Origin: Photobacterium malacitanum
GTDB lineage: Bacteria; Pseudomonadota; Gammaproteobacteria; Enterobacterales; Vibrionaceae
Length of the DNA stretch: 64,000 nt
Direction: 5' to 3'
Assembly (NCBI RefSeq): GCF_900185615.1
Contig: NZ_FYAK01000013.1
Coordinates: forward strand, 1 to 64,000
The notes under the pieces were generated by a model. It was not told the origin of the DNA and did no database searches. It was given only the letters and a program-made list of their open reading frames with translations. This document shows, piece after piece, positions 18,499 to 26,645 of the stretch. The translations under genes and the position numbers were made by a program. Within the stretch, counting starts at the first letter, position 1; every line of letters begins with the position of its first letter.

Positions 18499-18531
18499 TT
18501 GTTTTATCTTTAAATGTTGACATATTGACAC

Positions 18532-18559
18532 AAAAAACGCCAGTAATAATACTGGCGTT
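18532..18559 (-). terminator. Terminator of the first DUF5993/DsbB module
   Basis: Minus strand: AACGCCAGT / ACTGGCGTT stem (9 bp) followed by six T, about 22 nt after the DsbB-like stop. Confidence 0.88.
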
Positions 18560-18580
18560 ACTGTATTGCGATGATTATGT

Positions 18581-19120
18581 TTAATTAAATAACCAATAAG
18601 TAATTGGATTATCAGGGCATTGGTAAGGACCGCACTCAATAAAAGTCGATATCACGTTTACTGCCACAGCAAAAATAGCTAATAGGCATACAAATTTACC
18701 AAAACGGTTTATTTTGTAATCATTATTATTCCAGTCTTTATTCCATAATAGTTGTAATACCGCCACACCGACAATCGTTAGGCTAAATAGAATAAAGGCC
18801 CAAGTATAATAATGGAGACCAAATACCGGACTACCAAACCCTGGTGTACCAGGAATAACGTGTAGTGATACTTGACGTAATGCTGTTGCTGCGCCAAAGA
18901 GAGCGCCGATAATTAGAATACCGTAATGGCGTTGTTGTGGCCCATAAACAACATTAAGCATAAAACCAAACATCACTAGCATAAAGCCTAAGCGTTGCAG
19001 TAAACATAATGGGCAAGGTAACTCATTTAACACAACCTGAAGGACTGATGCCATCAATAATACGAAGGTGATACCTAATAGACCCAAGGCATTTAGGAGT
19101 GCTACATTTTTATTATTCAT
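18581..19120 (-). CDS. DsbB-family disulfide bond formation protein
   Basis: 179-residue inner-membrane protein of the DsbB family with both redox pairs: C36-P-L-C39 in ELPCPLCLLQR and C163/C168 in FIECGPYQCPDNP. Hydrophobic segments lie at about residues 8-30, 42-60, 66-80, 108-126 and 140-158. DsbB proteins oxidise a periplasmic thiol oxidase and reduce quinone. It differs from classical DsbB (C-x-x-C plus a distant pair), so it may serve a specialised partner. The start is preceded by AGGGAG. It follows a DUF5993-like gene with 9 nt between them and is about 60% identical by eye to the copy at 17709-18263. Confidence 0.88.
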   Translation of the reverse strand: MNNKNVALLNALGLLGITFVLLMASVLQVVLNELPCPLCLLQRLGFMLVMFGFMLNVVYGPQQRHYGILIIGALFGAATALRQVSLHVIPGTPGFGSPVFGLHYYTWAFILFSLTIVGVAVLQLLWNKDWNNNDYKINRFGKFVCLLAIFAVAVNVISTFIECGPYQCPDNPITYWLFN

Positions 19121-19129
19121 ACTTTCTCC

Positions 19130-19285
19130 CTAGAGTAAAATAGATAGAGAATCTGTTGCATGGTGATGGAACCAATACAGGCCCAAAGCAACAGTGATGG
19201 TAAAAACAATATAACTCGCAGCTTTTTTTCCAGTAAATGCGCAGAGCATTGCAACAAATACCAGTAGAAATAGTAAACTCATCAT
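19130..19285 (-). CDS. Small membrane protein, DUF5993-like (module copy A)
   Basis: 51 residues: hydrophobic helix (about 2-17), TGKKAASY turn, second helix (about 24-38), then HHH and a short tail. It has the length and layout of DUF5993 proteins, which occur next to DsbB-like genes. The stop codon lies just before the ribosome binding site AGGGAG of the DsbB-like gene, so the two are almost certainly co-translated. Two adjacent ATG codons are possible starts. It was too short for ordinary gene-length cut-offs. Confidence 0.7.
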   Translation of the reverse strand: MMSLLFLLVFVAMLCAFTGKKAASYIVFTITVALGLYWFHHHATDSLSILL

Positions 19286-19422
19286 AAGCGATTATTTAAC
19301 CTTTCTTTTGTATGTATGTTATTTATAGTTATTAAAATTATTATATTAAAGTGACTAACTTTAGGTTTTAGCATACATTATAAAGATATAAATTAACACT
19401 TTGTTACATTTCTGTTCTAGTT

Positions 19423-20751
19423 TTAACTGGTTGGCGTTATAAGTATTTTAGAGCGACGTTGGTAGTTATAGAGGTCTTTTTTCACCAAAGGTAATTGTTC
19501 TATATCGCATTCATAGAACCCTTGTTCACGAAACCAATGCAGACTACGGGTAGTGAGAACAAAGATGTTATCAAGGTCTGATTCTCGCGCTTGCTGGCAT
19601 AACTTATTGAGTAATAACACGCCGCGATCCCCATCTCTAAAATCTGGATGGATAGCAACACAAGCCATTTCTGCCATTTTTTCTTCTGGATACGGGTAAA
19701 GTGCAGCACAGCCAATAATCAAATTATCAAGCTCAATCACGGTAAAGAGAGTAATTTCTCGTTCAAGTTGTTCACGAGAACGGCGCACTAAAATTCCTTC
19801 GGCTTCTAAAGGCTGTATTAGATCAAGAATACCTCCAATATCATTAATATTAGCGCGACGGATCTTTTCGGCACTCGACATAACAATTTGAGTGCCGATA
19901 CCATCTAATGAAAACAGTTCTTGGATCAATGCTCCATCTTGTTTATAACTCAATAAATGACTACGAGGTATACCTGCTCGACAAGCAGCAATAGCGCCAC
20001 GTAGAAAACGGCCGGTGCCACTTTGTTGCTCATCGTTATCAATAAGTTGTTGCAATGATAGTTCTGCTTCATGGGGTAACAATTCAGAGATAATATCGTT
20101 ATTGCTATCAACAACCCCTTGCTCAGAACAAAATCCAATCAGTTTATCGGCACCTAATCGTATTGCGACCTGAGTCGCTATTTCTTCTGAGGTGAGATTA
20201 AAACATTCACCAGTCACTGAACTGGCAATTGGGCCAAGTAATACAATCGAACCTTGCTCTAGCTGGCTGGTTATCGCTGTACTATTGATACGCCGAATTT
20301 TTCCGCTGTGGCAAAAATCGATACCTTCATCAATGCCTAGCGGTTGAGCAATAATAAAGTTACCGCTAATCACATTAATTTGTGAACCCGCCATTGGAGT
20401 ATTATTGAGCCCCATTGAAAAGCGAGCAGTAATATCAAGCTGTAATTGTCCTGCGGCTTGTTTGGCTATTTCTAAACTATGTTCATCAGTGATTCTAATT
20501 CCCTTATGGTAAGGGCTGGTATAATGCTGCTGCTGTAATAAGGCACTTATTTGTGGGCGAGCACCATACACCATCACAATATGAATGCCTAAGCTATGCA
20601 GTAAAGCAATATCACTGACAATGTTAGCAAAATTTGGATCTGCAATGGCTTCGCCACCGACCATGATCACCATAGTTTTACCTACATGGGCATTAAGATA
20701 AGGGGCAGATTGACGAAATCCTTTTACCAGTGGGGTCTTACGTGTATTCAC
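19423..20751 (-). CDS. argA: N-acetylglutamate synthase
   Basis: Catalyses the first step of arginine synthesis, acetyl-CoA plus glutamate to N-acetylglutamate (cytoplasm). The 442 residues match E. coli ArgA (443). An amino-acid-kinase-like domain (about 1-290: [18 protein letters not shown] [26 protein letters not shown]) binds the feedback inhibitor arginine, and a GNAT acetyltransferase domain follows (about 295-430: [42 protein letters not shown]). Single gene with its own promoter region. A perfect-armed 18-bp dyad at 20800-20817 lies 49 bp upstream and could be an ArgR-type operator, though its match to the ARG consensus is partial. Confidence 0.96.
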   Translation of the reverse strand: MNTRKTPLVKGFRQSAPYLNAHVGKTMVIMVGGEAIADPNFANIVSDIALLHSLGIHIVMVYGARPQISALLQQQHYTSPYHKGIRITDEHSLEIAKQAAGQLQLDITARFSMGLNNTPMAGSQINVISGNFIIAQPLGIDEGIDFCHSGKIRRINSTAITSQLEQGSIVLLGPIASSVTGECFNLTSEEIATQVAIRLGADKLIGFCSEQGVVDSNNDIISELLPHEAELSLQQLIDNDEQQSGTGRFLRGAIAACRAGIPRSHLLSYKQDGALIQELFSLDGIGTQIVMSSAEKIRRANINDIGGILDLIQPLEAEGILVRRSREQLEREITLFTVIELDNLIIGCAALYPYPEEKMAEMACVAIHPDFRDGDRGVLLLNKLCQQARESDLDNIFVLTTRSLHWFREQGFYECDIEQLPLVKKDLYNYQRRSKILITPTS

Positions 20752-20799
20752 AAGCGATATCCATATCTGTATTTATGTGTGATTTATAGCCAATAAATT

Positions 20800-20817
20800 A
20801 AAGCAATTATTTGCTTT
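20800..20817. promoter_or_regulatory. 18-bp dyad upstream of argA
   Basis: AAAGCAA-TTAT-TTGCTTT, 7-bp arms. The length equals that of an ARG box, but about six positions of the ArgR consensus disagree. Confidence 0.3.
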
Positions 20818-20940
20818 GTGCAGCATTTAAATGACATTAAGGTTAAATCGTTAATTATCACCGTGATTGATTAAGTATTGATCGTCAAAGCCGCTATATA
20901 GTTATAAATATAATCATGTATTGATAGGGCAAACCAGCGA

Positions 20941-21312
20941 ATGAAATTACAGCGTGTTTGGAGGGAATGGGGGCAATATGGACGCTGGATAATTATCGTC
21001 GTTATGACGGTGATTGTGTTTGCTATCGGAGCGCTTAAATTGCAGACGACTATCGATCAGCATCAACAGGTAATGCAACAAGTAATTGGTGAGTGGCAAG
21101 AGCAAGGGGTTGCTCCTGGTAAGATGGAAACGTTTGAAGTTCGCCAGCAAGGTATCTATCGCCAAGGACGATTATTAACCTCGAATTATTCTTGGAATGG
21201 TGCCCAATTACGTTACCAATTTGGCGATCAGCTTTATCGTTATCGCTATCAAGACAATACACTTATTCGATATCAATCAGCACACTATAACGCGGTGTTT
21301 AAACGCCAATAA
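20941..21312 (+). CDS. DUF2850-like membrane-anchored protein
   Basis: 123 residues: basic N-terminus, one transmembrane helix at about 16-33 (WIIIVVMTVIVFAIGALKL), then an extracytoplasmic domain of about 85 residues with GEWQEQGVAPGKMETFEV, LLTSNYSWNGAQLRY and SAHYNAVFKR. The pattern matches the DUF2850 family that sits next to argA or mltA in vibrios. Function is unknown. It is divergent from argA and about 200 nt before mltA. Family assignment is from memory of the pattern and is moderately sure. Confidence 0.65.
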   Translation: MKLQRVWREWGQYGRWIIIVVMTVIVFAIGALKLQTTIDQHQQVMQQVIGEWQEQGVAPGKMETFEVRQQGIYRQGRLLTSNYSWNGAQLRYQFGDQLYRYRYQDNTLIRYQSAHYNAVFKRQ

Positions 21313-21519
21313 TCTATTTGATGTTGTGATTGAACTTTAGTGGTTGCGAATTAGTCTTAAATACTTAGATGATGTTATGTCAGTTATTTGTTGATTGTTT
21401 GAAATAGTTACTTCTTTTTAGAAACTGTTTGTTAGTATTGTCATCTGCTGACTGCTTTGACAAAAGTAAACAAGCTGGCATATCCAAATTTTTGTAAAAC
21501 TTTTATAGGCTTATCTATC

Positions 21520-22653
21520 GTGTTACGTAAAGCAACCGTTGCAATTATTCTTTTTAGTTTAGTGGGATGTTCATCTCCTGAAGGTACGACAACAGAAAAA
21601 CCAAGTTTAGCTGCAGTTGGTAACCCATTAGCACACCAATACCTAGGCCGAGACTTTAAGCATGTTTTAAATAAAGTAGCGCAGGTTGAATCAAATAAAT
21701 CGCGTGATTACAGCACTTTTGCACCGCAGGCTAAAATGGTCACCTCGCGTTCACCATCAATGGCACGTAAATTTGAACCGTTATATAACCAAGTTGAAAA
21801 TTGGGCTAAACACAGTGGCGATCCAAGCACATTAGCGAAATATGGGATTCAAGCGGCGCAAATGGGGGGAGCTAATGGTGAAGGCAATGTGATGTTTACT
21901 GGTTATTATTCACCAGTGATCGAGCTACGTCATAAACCAACCAATGTATTCCGTTATCCAATTTATGCGATGCCAACCTGTAAAGGTCGCTGTCCTTCAC
22001 GTAAACAAATTTATGATGGTGCGTTAGCAGGTCAAGGTTTAGTGTTGGGTTACAGTAAATCCATGCTTGATGTGTTTATGATGGAAGTGCAAGGCAGTGG
22101 CTTTGTGCATTTTGAAGATAATAACCAACTGCAATATTTTGGTTATGCGGGTAAAAATGGTCATCGTTATGTCAGTATTGGCCGTATATTGATTGATCGT
22201 GGTGAAGTGCCTAAAGAGAAGATGTCACTGCAAGCGATTCAAAACTGGGTTGCTCATCACAGTGAAGCAGAAGTACGTGAATTATTGGAGCAAAATCCAT
22301 CATTTGTATTTTTCTCACCCCGCAAAACATTAGATGTTAAAGGTAGCGCAGGCATTCCATTATTGGCTAATGCTGCAGTAGCTGCAGATCGAAAATACAT
22401 TCCAATGGGATCGGTATTATTAGCAGAAGTGCCACAACTTGATGCTAAAGGTAACTGGACTGGTAAGCATGTATTGCGTTTATTATTAGCCTTAGATACT
22501 GGTGGCGCCGTTAAGCGTAATCACCTCGATTTGTATCATGGTATGGGTAAACAAGCGGGTACAGATGCTGGCCACTACAAACATTTTGGGCGAGTGTGGC
22601 GTTTAGGTCTTAAAGGCTCTGCTACTCAAGATCCATGGTTGATGCCAAAATAA
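21520..22653 (+). CDS. mltA: Membrane-bound lytic murein transglycosylase A
   Basis: Lipoprotein that cleaves the glycan strands of peptidoglycan to 1,6-anhydro ends at the outer membrane. A lipoprotein signal is visible (VAIILFSLVGC, cysteine at about residue 19). The MltA barrel runs from GYYSPVIELRHKP to FVHFEDNNQLQYFGYAGKNG, with SEAEVRELLEQNPSFVFF, and the C-terminal 3D domain has LLLALDTGGAVKRNHLDLYHG with the catalytic Asp. The 377 residues fit the family (E. coli 365). The GTG at 21520 is chosen because it places the signal peptide correctly; a TTG 21 codons upstream would bury it. A hairpin follows the stop. Confidence 0.93.
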   Translation: MLRKATVAIILFSLVGCSSPEGTTTEKPSLAAVGNPLAHQYLGRDFKHVLNKVAQVESNKSRDYSTFAPQAKMVTSRSPSMARKFEPLYNQVENWAKHSGDPSTLAKYGIQAAQMGGANGEGNVMFTGYYSPVIELRHKPTNVFRYPIYAMPTCKGRCPSRKQIYDGALAGQGLVLGYSKSMLDVFMMEVQGSGFVHFEDNNQLQYFGYAGKNGHRYVSIGRILIDRGEVPKEKMSLQAIQNWVAHHSEAEVRELLEQNPSFVFFSPRKTLDVKGSAGIPLLANAAVAADRKYIPMGSVLLAEVPQLDAKGNWTGKHVLRLLLALDTGGAVKRNHLDLYHGMGKQAGTDAGHYKHFGRVWRLGLKGSATQDPWLMPK

Positions 22654-22670
22654 GCCAATTAACGCATCTA

Positions 22671-22697
22671 TCGCTGCCATGGTTATTGTGGCAGCGA
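22671..22697 (+). terminator. Hairpin after mltA
   Basis: TCGCTGCCA / TGGCAGCGA stem (9 bp) with a 9-nt loop, 18 nt after the mltA stop. No T-run follows, so it may be a weak terminator or an mRNA-stabilising hairpin before tcdA. Confidence 0.5.
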
Positions 22698-22770
22698 CTA
22701 GACAATTGCTATTAGAGTGCGTATAAAAACGCACTCTTTGTTTATCCACCTCAAGCAGTGTAGAACCAGT

Positions 22771-23580
22771 ATGCGTGAATTAGATACCCCAGCATCCGAT
22801 AGTTATAACCAGCGTTTTGGCGGCACTCGTCGTTTATATGGCAATAGTGAAGTTGAAATTCTTCGCGCTGCGCACGTGTGTGTGATTGGTATTGGCGGCG
22901 TAGGCTCATGGGCCGCTGAAGCATTAGCCCGTTCAGGTGTAGGTGAATTGACGTTGATCGACATGGATGATGTCTGTGTAACTAATATTAATCGTCAAAT
23001 TCATGCCATGACAGGCACTATCGGTCAAAGCAAAATTGAAGTGATGGCTGCACGTATTCAATTAATTAACCCTGAGTGTAAAGTTAATTTAATTGATGAT
23101 TTTATCGGCCCCGATAATCAAGCGCAGTATTTATCGACTCAGTATGATTATGTGATTGATGCGATTGATAGCCTCAAAGCAAAAGCCTCATTACTTGCAT
23201 ATTGTAAAAGTAATAAAATCAAAGTGATCACAATTGGCGGTGCTGGTGGACAAACTGATCCGACTCAGATTCAAGTGGCTGATTTAACTAAAACGATTCA
23301 AGATCCATTGGCGAGAAAATTACGTGAAACCTTGCGTCGCCAGCATAATTTTACTAAAAATCCAAAGCGTAAATTTGGCATTGATTGCGTCTATTCCACT
23401 GAACATTTGAAATACCCGCAAGCTGATGGTTCAGCATGTGCGATCAAAGCCACAGCAGAAGGGCCAAAGCGGATGGATTGTGCTAGTGGTTTTGGCGCAG
23501 CAACAGTGGTAACTGCCAGCTTTGGTTTTGTGGCTGTCGCTCATGTGATTAAAAAATTAATTGAAAAGTATCATCAATAA
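22771..23580 (+). CDS. tcdA: tRNA threonylcarbamoyladenosine dehydratase
   Basis: E1-like ATP-dependent enzyme (also called CsdL) that cyclises t6A37 of tRNA to ct6A. The 269 residues match E. coli TcdA (268). Nucleotide-binding VIGIGGVGSWAAEALARSG is at about residues 35-53, LIDMDDVCVTNINRQ follows, and FGIDCVYSTE and GSACAIKATAEGPKRMDCASGFG lie in the C-terminal half. It receives sulfur-relay help from CsdA-CsdE, whose genes lie convergent just downstream, so the three form one functional group. The start at 22771 (MRELDTPAS) matches the family; an upstream in-frame ATG adds 18 residues without similarity. Confidence 0.93.
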   Translation: MRELDTPASDSYNQRFGGTRRLYGNSEVEILRAAHVCVIGIGGVGSWAAEALARSGVGELTLIDMDDVCVTNINRQIHAMTGTIGQSKIEVMAARIQLINPECKVNLIDDFIGPDNQAQYLSTQYDYVIDAIDSLKAKASLLAYCKSNKIKVITIGGAGGQTDPTQIQVADLTKTIQDPLARKLRETLRRQHNFTKNPKRKFGIDCVYSTEHLKYPQADGSACAIKATAEGPKRMDCASGFGAATVVTASFGFVAVAHVIKKLIEKYHQ

Positions 23581-23610
23581 GTTAATCGCATTGTTCGATA
23601 AGTAATAGCA

Positions 23611-23640
23611 AAAAGCGGATGGTTTAGCATCCGCTTTTTT
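23611..23640. terminator. Bidirectional terminator between tcdA and csdE
   Basis: AAAAGCGGATG / CATCCGCTTTT, an 11-bp perfect stem with a T-run on the right and an A-run on the left. Confidence 0.92.
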
Positions 23641-23681
23641 GTGCGTGTTTGGCAGAGGTGTGGTGTTAGTTTGTTGCTATA

Positions 23682-24119
23682 TTAGGCTGCAAGTTGCTTT
23701 ATTTGCTCAACAATCGCTTTTAAGCCATTACCACGGGAAGGACTTAAATGCGCAATCAGCCCTAAACTGTCAAAGTAAGCATCGATATCAAAATGGTTAA
23801 TTTCAGCTGCTGTTTTGCCATGATAAGCGGCAAGTACGAGGCTTATTAAGCCGCGCACAATACGTGCATCTGAATCGGCAATGAAGTAATAACGGTCATC
23901 ACTTATTTGATGATGTAGCCAAACCTGTGATTCACAGCCACTAATTTTAAGTTGATCTTGTTTGTAAGTGTCATCTAACTGTGGCAGTTTTTTACCTAAC
24001 TGAATCACGTTACGATAGCGATCTTCCCATCCTGTTGCTGCTTGCATTTGGGCGATGATATCGCTGGTGGTGATCTCAGTCCCAAAGGGGTGCAGAGGTA
24101 GCGTTTTAGTGGTGGTCAT
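23682..24119 (-). CDS. csdE: Sulfur acceptor protein CsdE (SufE-like)
   Basis: 145-residue SufE-family protein that accepts persulfide sulfur from the desulfurase CsdA and enhances its activity. The acceptor cysteine is visible in SGCESQVWL, and SRGNGLKAIVEQI closes the fold. The start at 24119 follows AAGGA at about 7 nt; a longer in-frame start at 24200 would overlap csdA by 62 nt. It is 19 nt downstream of csdA, so the two form one unit, as in E. coli. The partner TcdA gene is convergent next door. Confidence 0.92.
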   Translation of the reverse strand: MTTTKTLPLHPFGTEITTSDIIAQMQAATGWEDRYRNVIQLGKKLPQLDDTYKQDQLKISGCESQVWLHHQISDDRYYFIADSDARIVRGLISLVLAAYHGKTAAEINHFDIDAYFDSLGLIAHLSPSRGNGLKAIVEQIKQLAA

Positions 24120-24138
24120 CTTTTTTCCTTGGCTGCTA

Positions 24139-25359
24139 TTACAATAAATCGCAGGCTTTATGTAGCGCTGTAATAAAACGCGCGACATCTTGTTGATCAT
24201 TATAAAGTGCTAATGATACCCGTAATGTTCCTGTTAATCCTAGCGCATCCAGCATCGGATGGGCGCAATGGTGGCCAGCTCGTAGTGCAATATGCTGTTG
24301 ATCAAGCAAGGTCGCAATGTCTTGATGATGAACACCATCAACCACAAAAGAAAATAGGCTCGCATTTGGCTGCAGGCCGATAATACGCAATCCATCAATA
24401 TCTTTAATGCCATCTAAGGCTTGTTGACGTAACTTAGCAATATGTTGTTCTGCGCCTTGACGGTCGATATTCTGTAACCATTCAATCGCTGCTGCAAGGG
24501 CTAAACTGCCTGCCACATTAGGTGTTCCAGCCTCAAATTTACTCGGTAAGCCAGCATAATCTGTACCTGAAAAAGAGACTTTTTCGACCATCTTGCCGCC
24601 GCCGTGCCATGGTGGCATCGCTTCTAGCAGTGCTTGTTTGCCATAAAGCACTCCAATACCTGCAGGTGCATAAATTTTATGGCCTGAAAAGACATAAAAA
24701 TCAGCGTCAAGCGCTTGCACATCAATTTGTTCGTGAGCAATGCCTTGCGCGCCATCAACCACGACCACTGCGCCATAGTGGTGAGCAGCAGCTATCATTG
24801 ATTCAATCGGATTGCGGGTACCTGTGACATTGGTGATATGAGCAACAGCGACGATTTTGGTTTTATTTGATAATAAACGCTGATAAGCATCGATATCCAA
24901 GCTGCAATCTTGATGCATCGGAATTTTAACGACTTTAGCGCCAGTTTGTTCCGCGACCATTTGCCAAGGCACAATATTGGCATGGTGTTCCATTTCACTG
25001 ACTAAAATTTCATCACCAGCTTGTAGGTGACGACGAGCATAGGTTTGTGCGATCAAGTTTAATGCTTCAGTAGCACCACGAGTCCAAATAATTTCTTTAG
25101 GGCTCGCTGCCCCAATAAATTGTTGAACGGTTGTTCGAGCTTGTTCAAAAGCGAAGGTCGCGTTAGTCGTTAAACTATGGCTACCTCGATGCACATTGGC
25201 ATTATAGCCGCTGTAATAGTGACGTAGGGTATCGATAACAATCGCAGGTTTTTGAGCTGTTGCTGCGCTGTCTAAATAAACCGCCCGTGGTGCATCATCT
25301 GAATGTTGCAGTGCAGGAAATTGGGTTTGAATTTGCTTGATATCGAATGGTATGGTCAT
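24139..25359 (-). CDS. csdA: Cysteine desulfurase CsdA
   Basis: PLP-dependent class V aminotransferase-fold enzyme (406 residues, E. coli 401) that removes sulfur from cysteine or cysteine sulfinate to give alanine and enzyme-bound persulfide. The PLP lysine is seen in VFSGHKIYAPAGIGVLYG, the HH pair of the cofactor pocket in EMEHHANIVPW, and the catalytic cysteine in RAGHHCAHPMLDALG. These fit group II desulfurases (CsdA/SufS). It is paired with csdE and next to tcdA rather than with suf genes, which decides for CsdA. Confidence 0.94.
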   Translation of the reverse strand: MTIPFDIKQIQTQFPALQHSDDAPRAVYLDSAATAQKPAIVIDTLRHYYSGYNANVHRGSHSLTTNATFAFEQARTTVQQFIGAASPKEIIWTRGATEALNLIAQTYARRHLQAGDEILVSEMEHHANIVPWQMVAEQTGAKVVKIPMHQDCSLDIDAYQRLLSNKTKIVAVAHITNVTGTRNPIESMIAAAHHYGAVVVVDGAQGIAHEQIDVQALDADFYVFSGHKIYAPAGIGVLYGKQALLEAMPPWHGGGKMVEKVSFSGTDYAGLPSKFEAGTPNVAGSLALAAAIEWLQNIDRQGAEQHIAKLRQQALDGIKDIDGLRIIGLQPNASLFSFVVDGVHHQDIATLLDQQHIALRAGHHCAHPMLDALGLTGTLRVSLALYNDQQDVARFITALHKACDLL

Positions 25360-25442
25360 AGCGGGTCACATTACAGAAATTTGAATTATCGATGATGCTA
25401 ATAAATGCCAGGAAGAGCAAGTGTTGCGATGATTTTTGAGTA

Positions 25443-25631
25443 ATAAAAAAATAGCACTGCGTTGGGGCGCAGTGCTAACAATTACTTTGACACAGAAGTC
25501 AAAATACAGGAAGTAAAGAGGTAGATAACTACCTATCCGGCAGGATCCGGACAATATGCAAACACAACATCGCAATGTTGATTGAGCGGTTAGCCAGAGG
25601 GCAAAACACAAAATGTTAATCAACATTGCGG
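25443..25631 (-). ncRNA. gcvB: GcvB small regulatory RNA
   Basis: Hfq-dependent sRNA of about 190 nt that represses amino-acid and peptide transport and synthesis mRNAs in enterics and vibrios. Support is positional and sequence-based: it is divergent from gcvA exactly as in E. coli. The minus strand shows GATGTTGTGTTTGCA (the GU-rich seed R1), CTACCTCTTTACTTCCTGT (compare the E. coli 3' part) and the end hairpin TAGCACTGCG / CGCAGTGCTA followed by six or more T. A -10 element TATTAT (25637-25642) with TTGTTT 17 bp upstream sets the 5' end near 25630. Base-level ends are approximate. In E. coli GcvA activates its transcription. Confidence 0.93.
25445..25477 (-). terminator. Terminator of gcvB
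   Basis: TAGCACTGCG / CGCAGTGCTA, a 10-bp perfect stem, 6-nt loop, followed by a T-run on the minus strand. Confidence 0.92.
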
Positions 25632-25636
25632 AACGA

Positions 25637-25665
25637 ATAATAGGGTTTATATAGCACTTAAACAA
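25637..25665 (-). promoter_or_regulatory. Promoter of gcvB
   Basis: Minus strand TTGTTT-N17-TATTAT, placing +1 about 7 nt downstream near 25630. GcvA sites are expected just upstream, in the 60 bp shared with gcvA. Confidence 0.65.
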
Positions 25666-25724
25666 TGGACAATTTATAATGTTTGAGATGAAAAAAACTA
25701 ATGCATTAGAGAGCATCGAAAAGT

Positions 25725-26645
25725 ATGTCTAGACGTTTACCTCCGCTTAACTCATTGAAGGTGTTTGAAGCTGCTGCAAGGCATTTAAGTTTTACTCGAG
25801 CAGCTGAAGAATTGTTTGTTACTCAAGCCGCAGTTAGCCATCAAATTAAAGCCTTAGAGGAATTTTTGGGGTTAAAGTTATTCCGTCGCCGTAATCGTTC
25901 GTTACTATTAACAGAGGAAGGGCAAAGCTACTTTCTTGATATTAAAGATATCTTTTCATCGATTTCAGATGCGACAGATAAGGTACTAGAAAGGGGGGCA
26001 AAAGGTGCATTAACCATTAGTTTACCTCCTAGTTTCGCGATCCAGTGGCTAGTGCCAAGACTGACGGATTTTAATGAGCAGCACCCTGAAATTGACGTGC
26101 GTATTAAAGCGGTTGATCTTGATGAAGGATCACTGACAGATGATGTTGATGTTGCGATTTATTATGGTCGTGGTAATTGGTCGGGTTTACGTGCTGATAA
26201 GCTATATCAAGAATTTATGATGCCAGTGTGTTCACCAATGTTATTAGTTGGCACTAAACCATTACGTACTATCGAAGATTTAAAACTACATACTTTATTG
26301 CATGATACTTCACGCAAAGAGTGGAAGAACTATGTTCGCCATTATGATGTAAAGGGGGTCAATGTTAATCAAGGCCCTATCTTTAGCCATTCAACCATGG
26401 TGTTACAAGCTGCTGCTCACGGCCAAGGCATTGCATTAGGAAATAATGTTCTGGCGCAACCTGAATTAGAAGCGGGAAGATTGGTGTGTCCATTTGATGA
26501 AATTCTGGTAAGTAAAAATGCGTTTTATTTTGTATGTCAGGAAAAACAAGCGGATACCGGACGCATTCAAATTTTCCGTGATTGGATTTTAAATAAAGCC
26601 CGTAAAGAGCAAGAGGATATGCCTGATGTCATTGAAGAAGTGTGA
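25725..26645 (+). CDS. gcvA: Glycine cleavage system transcriptional regulator GcvA
   Basis: LysR-type regulator of 306 residues (E. coli 305). The N-terminal helix-turn-helix is LPPLNSLKVFEAAARHLSFTRAAEELFVTQAAVSHQIKALE, closely matching GcvA, with effector domain blocks DVDVAIYYGRGNW and AAHGQGIALGNNVLAQPEL. It activates the glycine cleavage genes with glycine and represses them with purines, and activates gcvB. It is divergent from gcvB and followed by ygdD and rlmM as in E. coli, with one hydrolase gene inserted. The end overlaps the hydrolase by 20 nt. Confidence 0.95.
   Translation: MSRRLPPLNSLKVFEAAARHLSFTRAAEELFVTQAAVSHQIKALEEFLGLKLFRRRNRSLLLTEEGQSYFLDIKDIFSSISDATDKVLERGAKGALTISLPPSFAIQWLVPRLTDFNEQHPEIDVRIKAVDLDEGSLTDDVDVAIYYGRGNWSGLRADKLYQEFMMPVCSPMLLVGTKPLRTIEDLKLHTLLHDTSRKEWKNYVRHYDVKGVNVNQGPIFSHSTMVLQAAAHGQGIALGNNVLAQPELEAGRLVCPFDEILVSKNAFYFVCQEKQADTGRIQIFRDWILNKARKEQEDMPDVIEEV

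Noticed and set aside
18439..18639. 66-codon minus-strand frame between the DsbB-like modules
   Set aside because: It spans the terminator and promoter of the second module and overlaps the end of a DsbB-like gene.
25366..25716. 116-codon frame on the minus strand between csdA and gcvA
   Set aside because: It coincides with the GcvB RNA and its promoter, reads through the terminator hairpin and shows no protein-like pattern.
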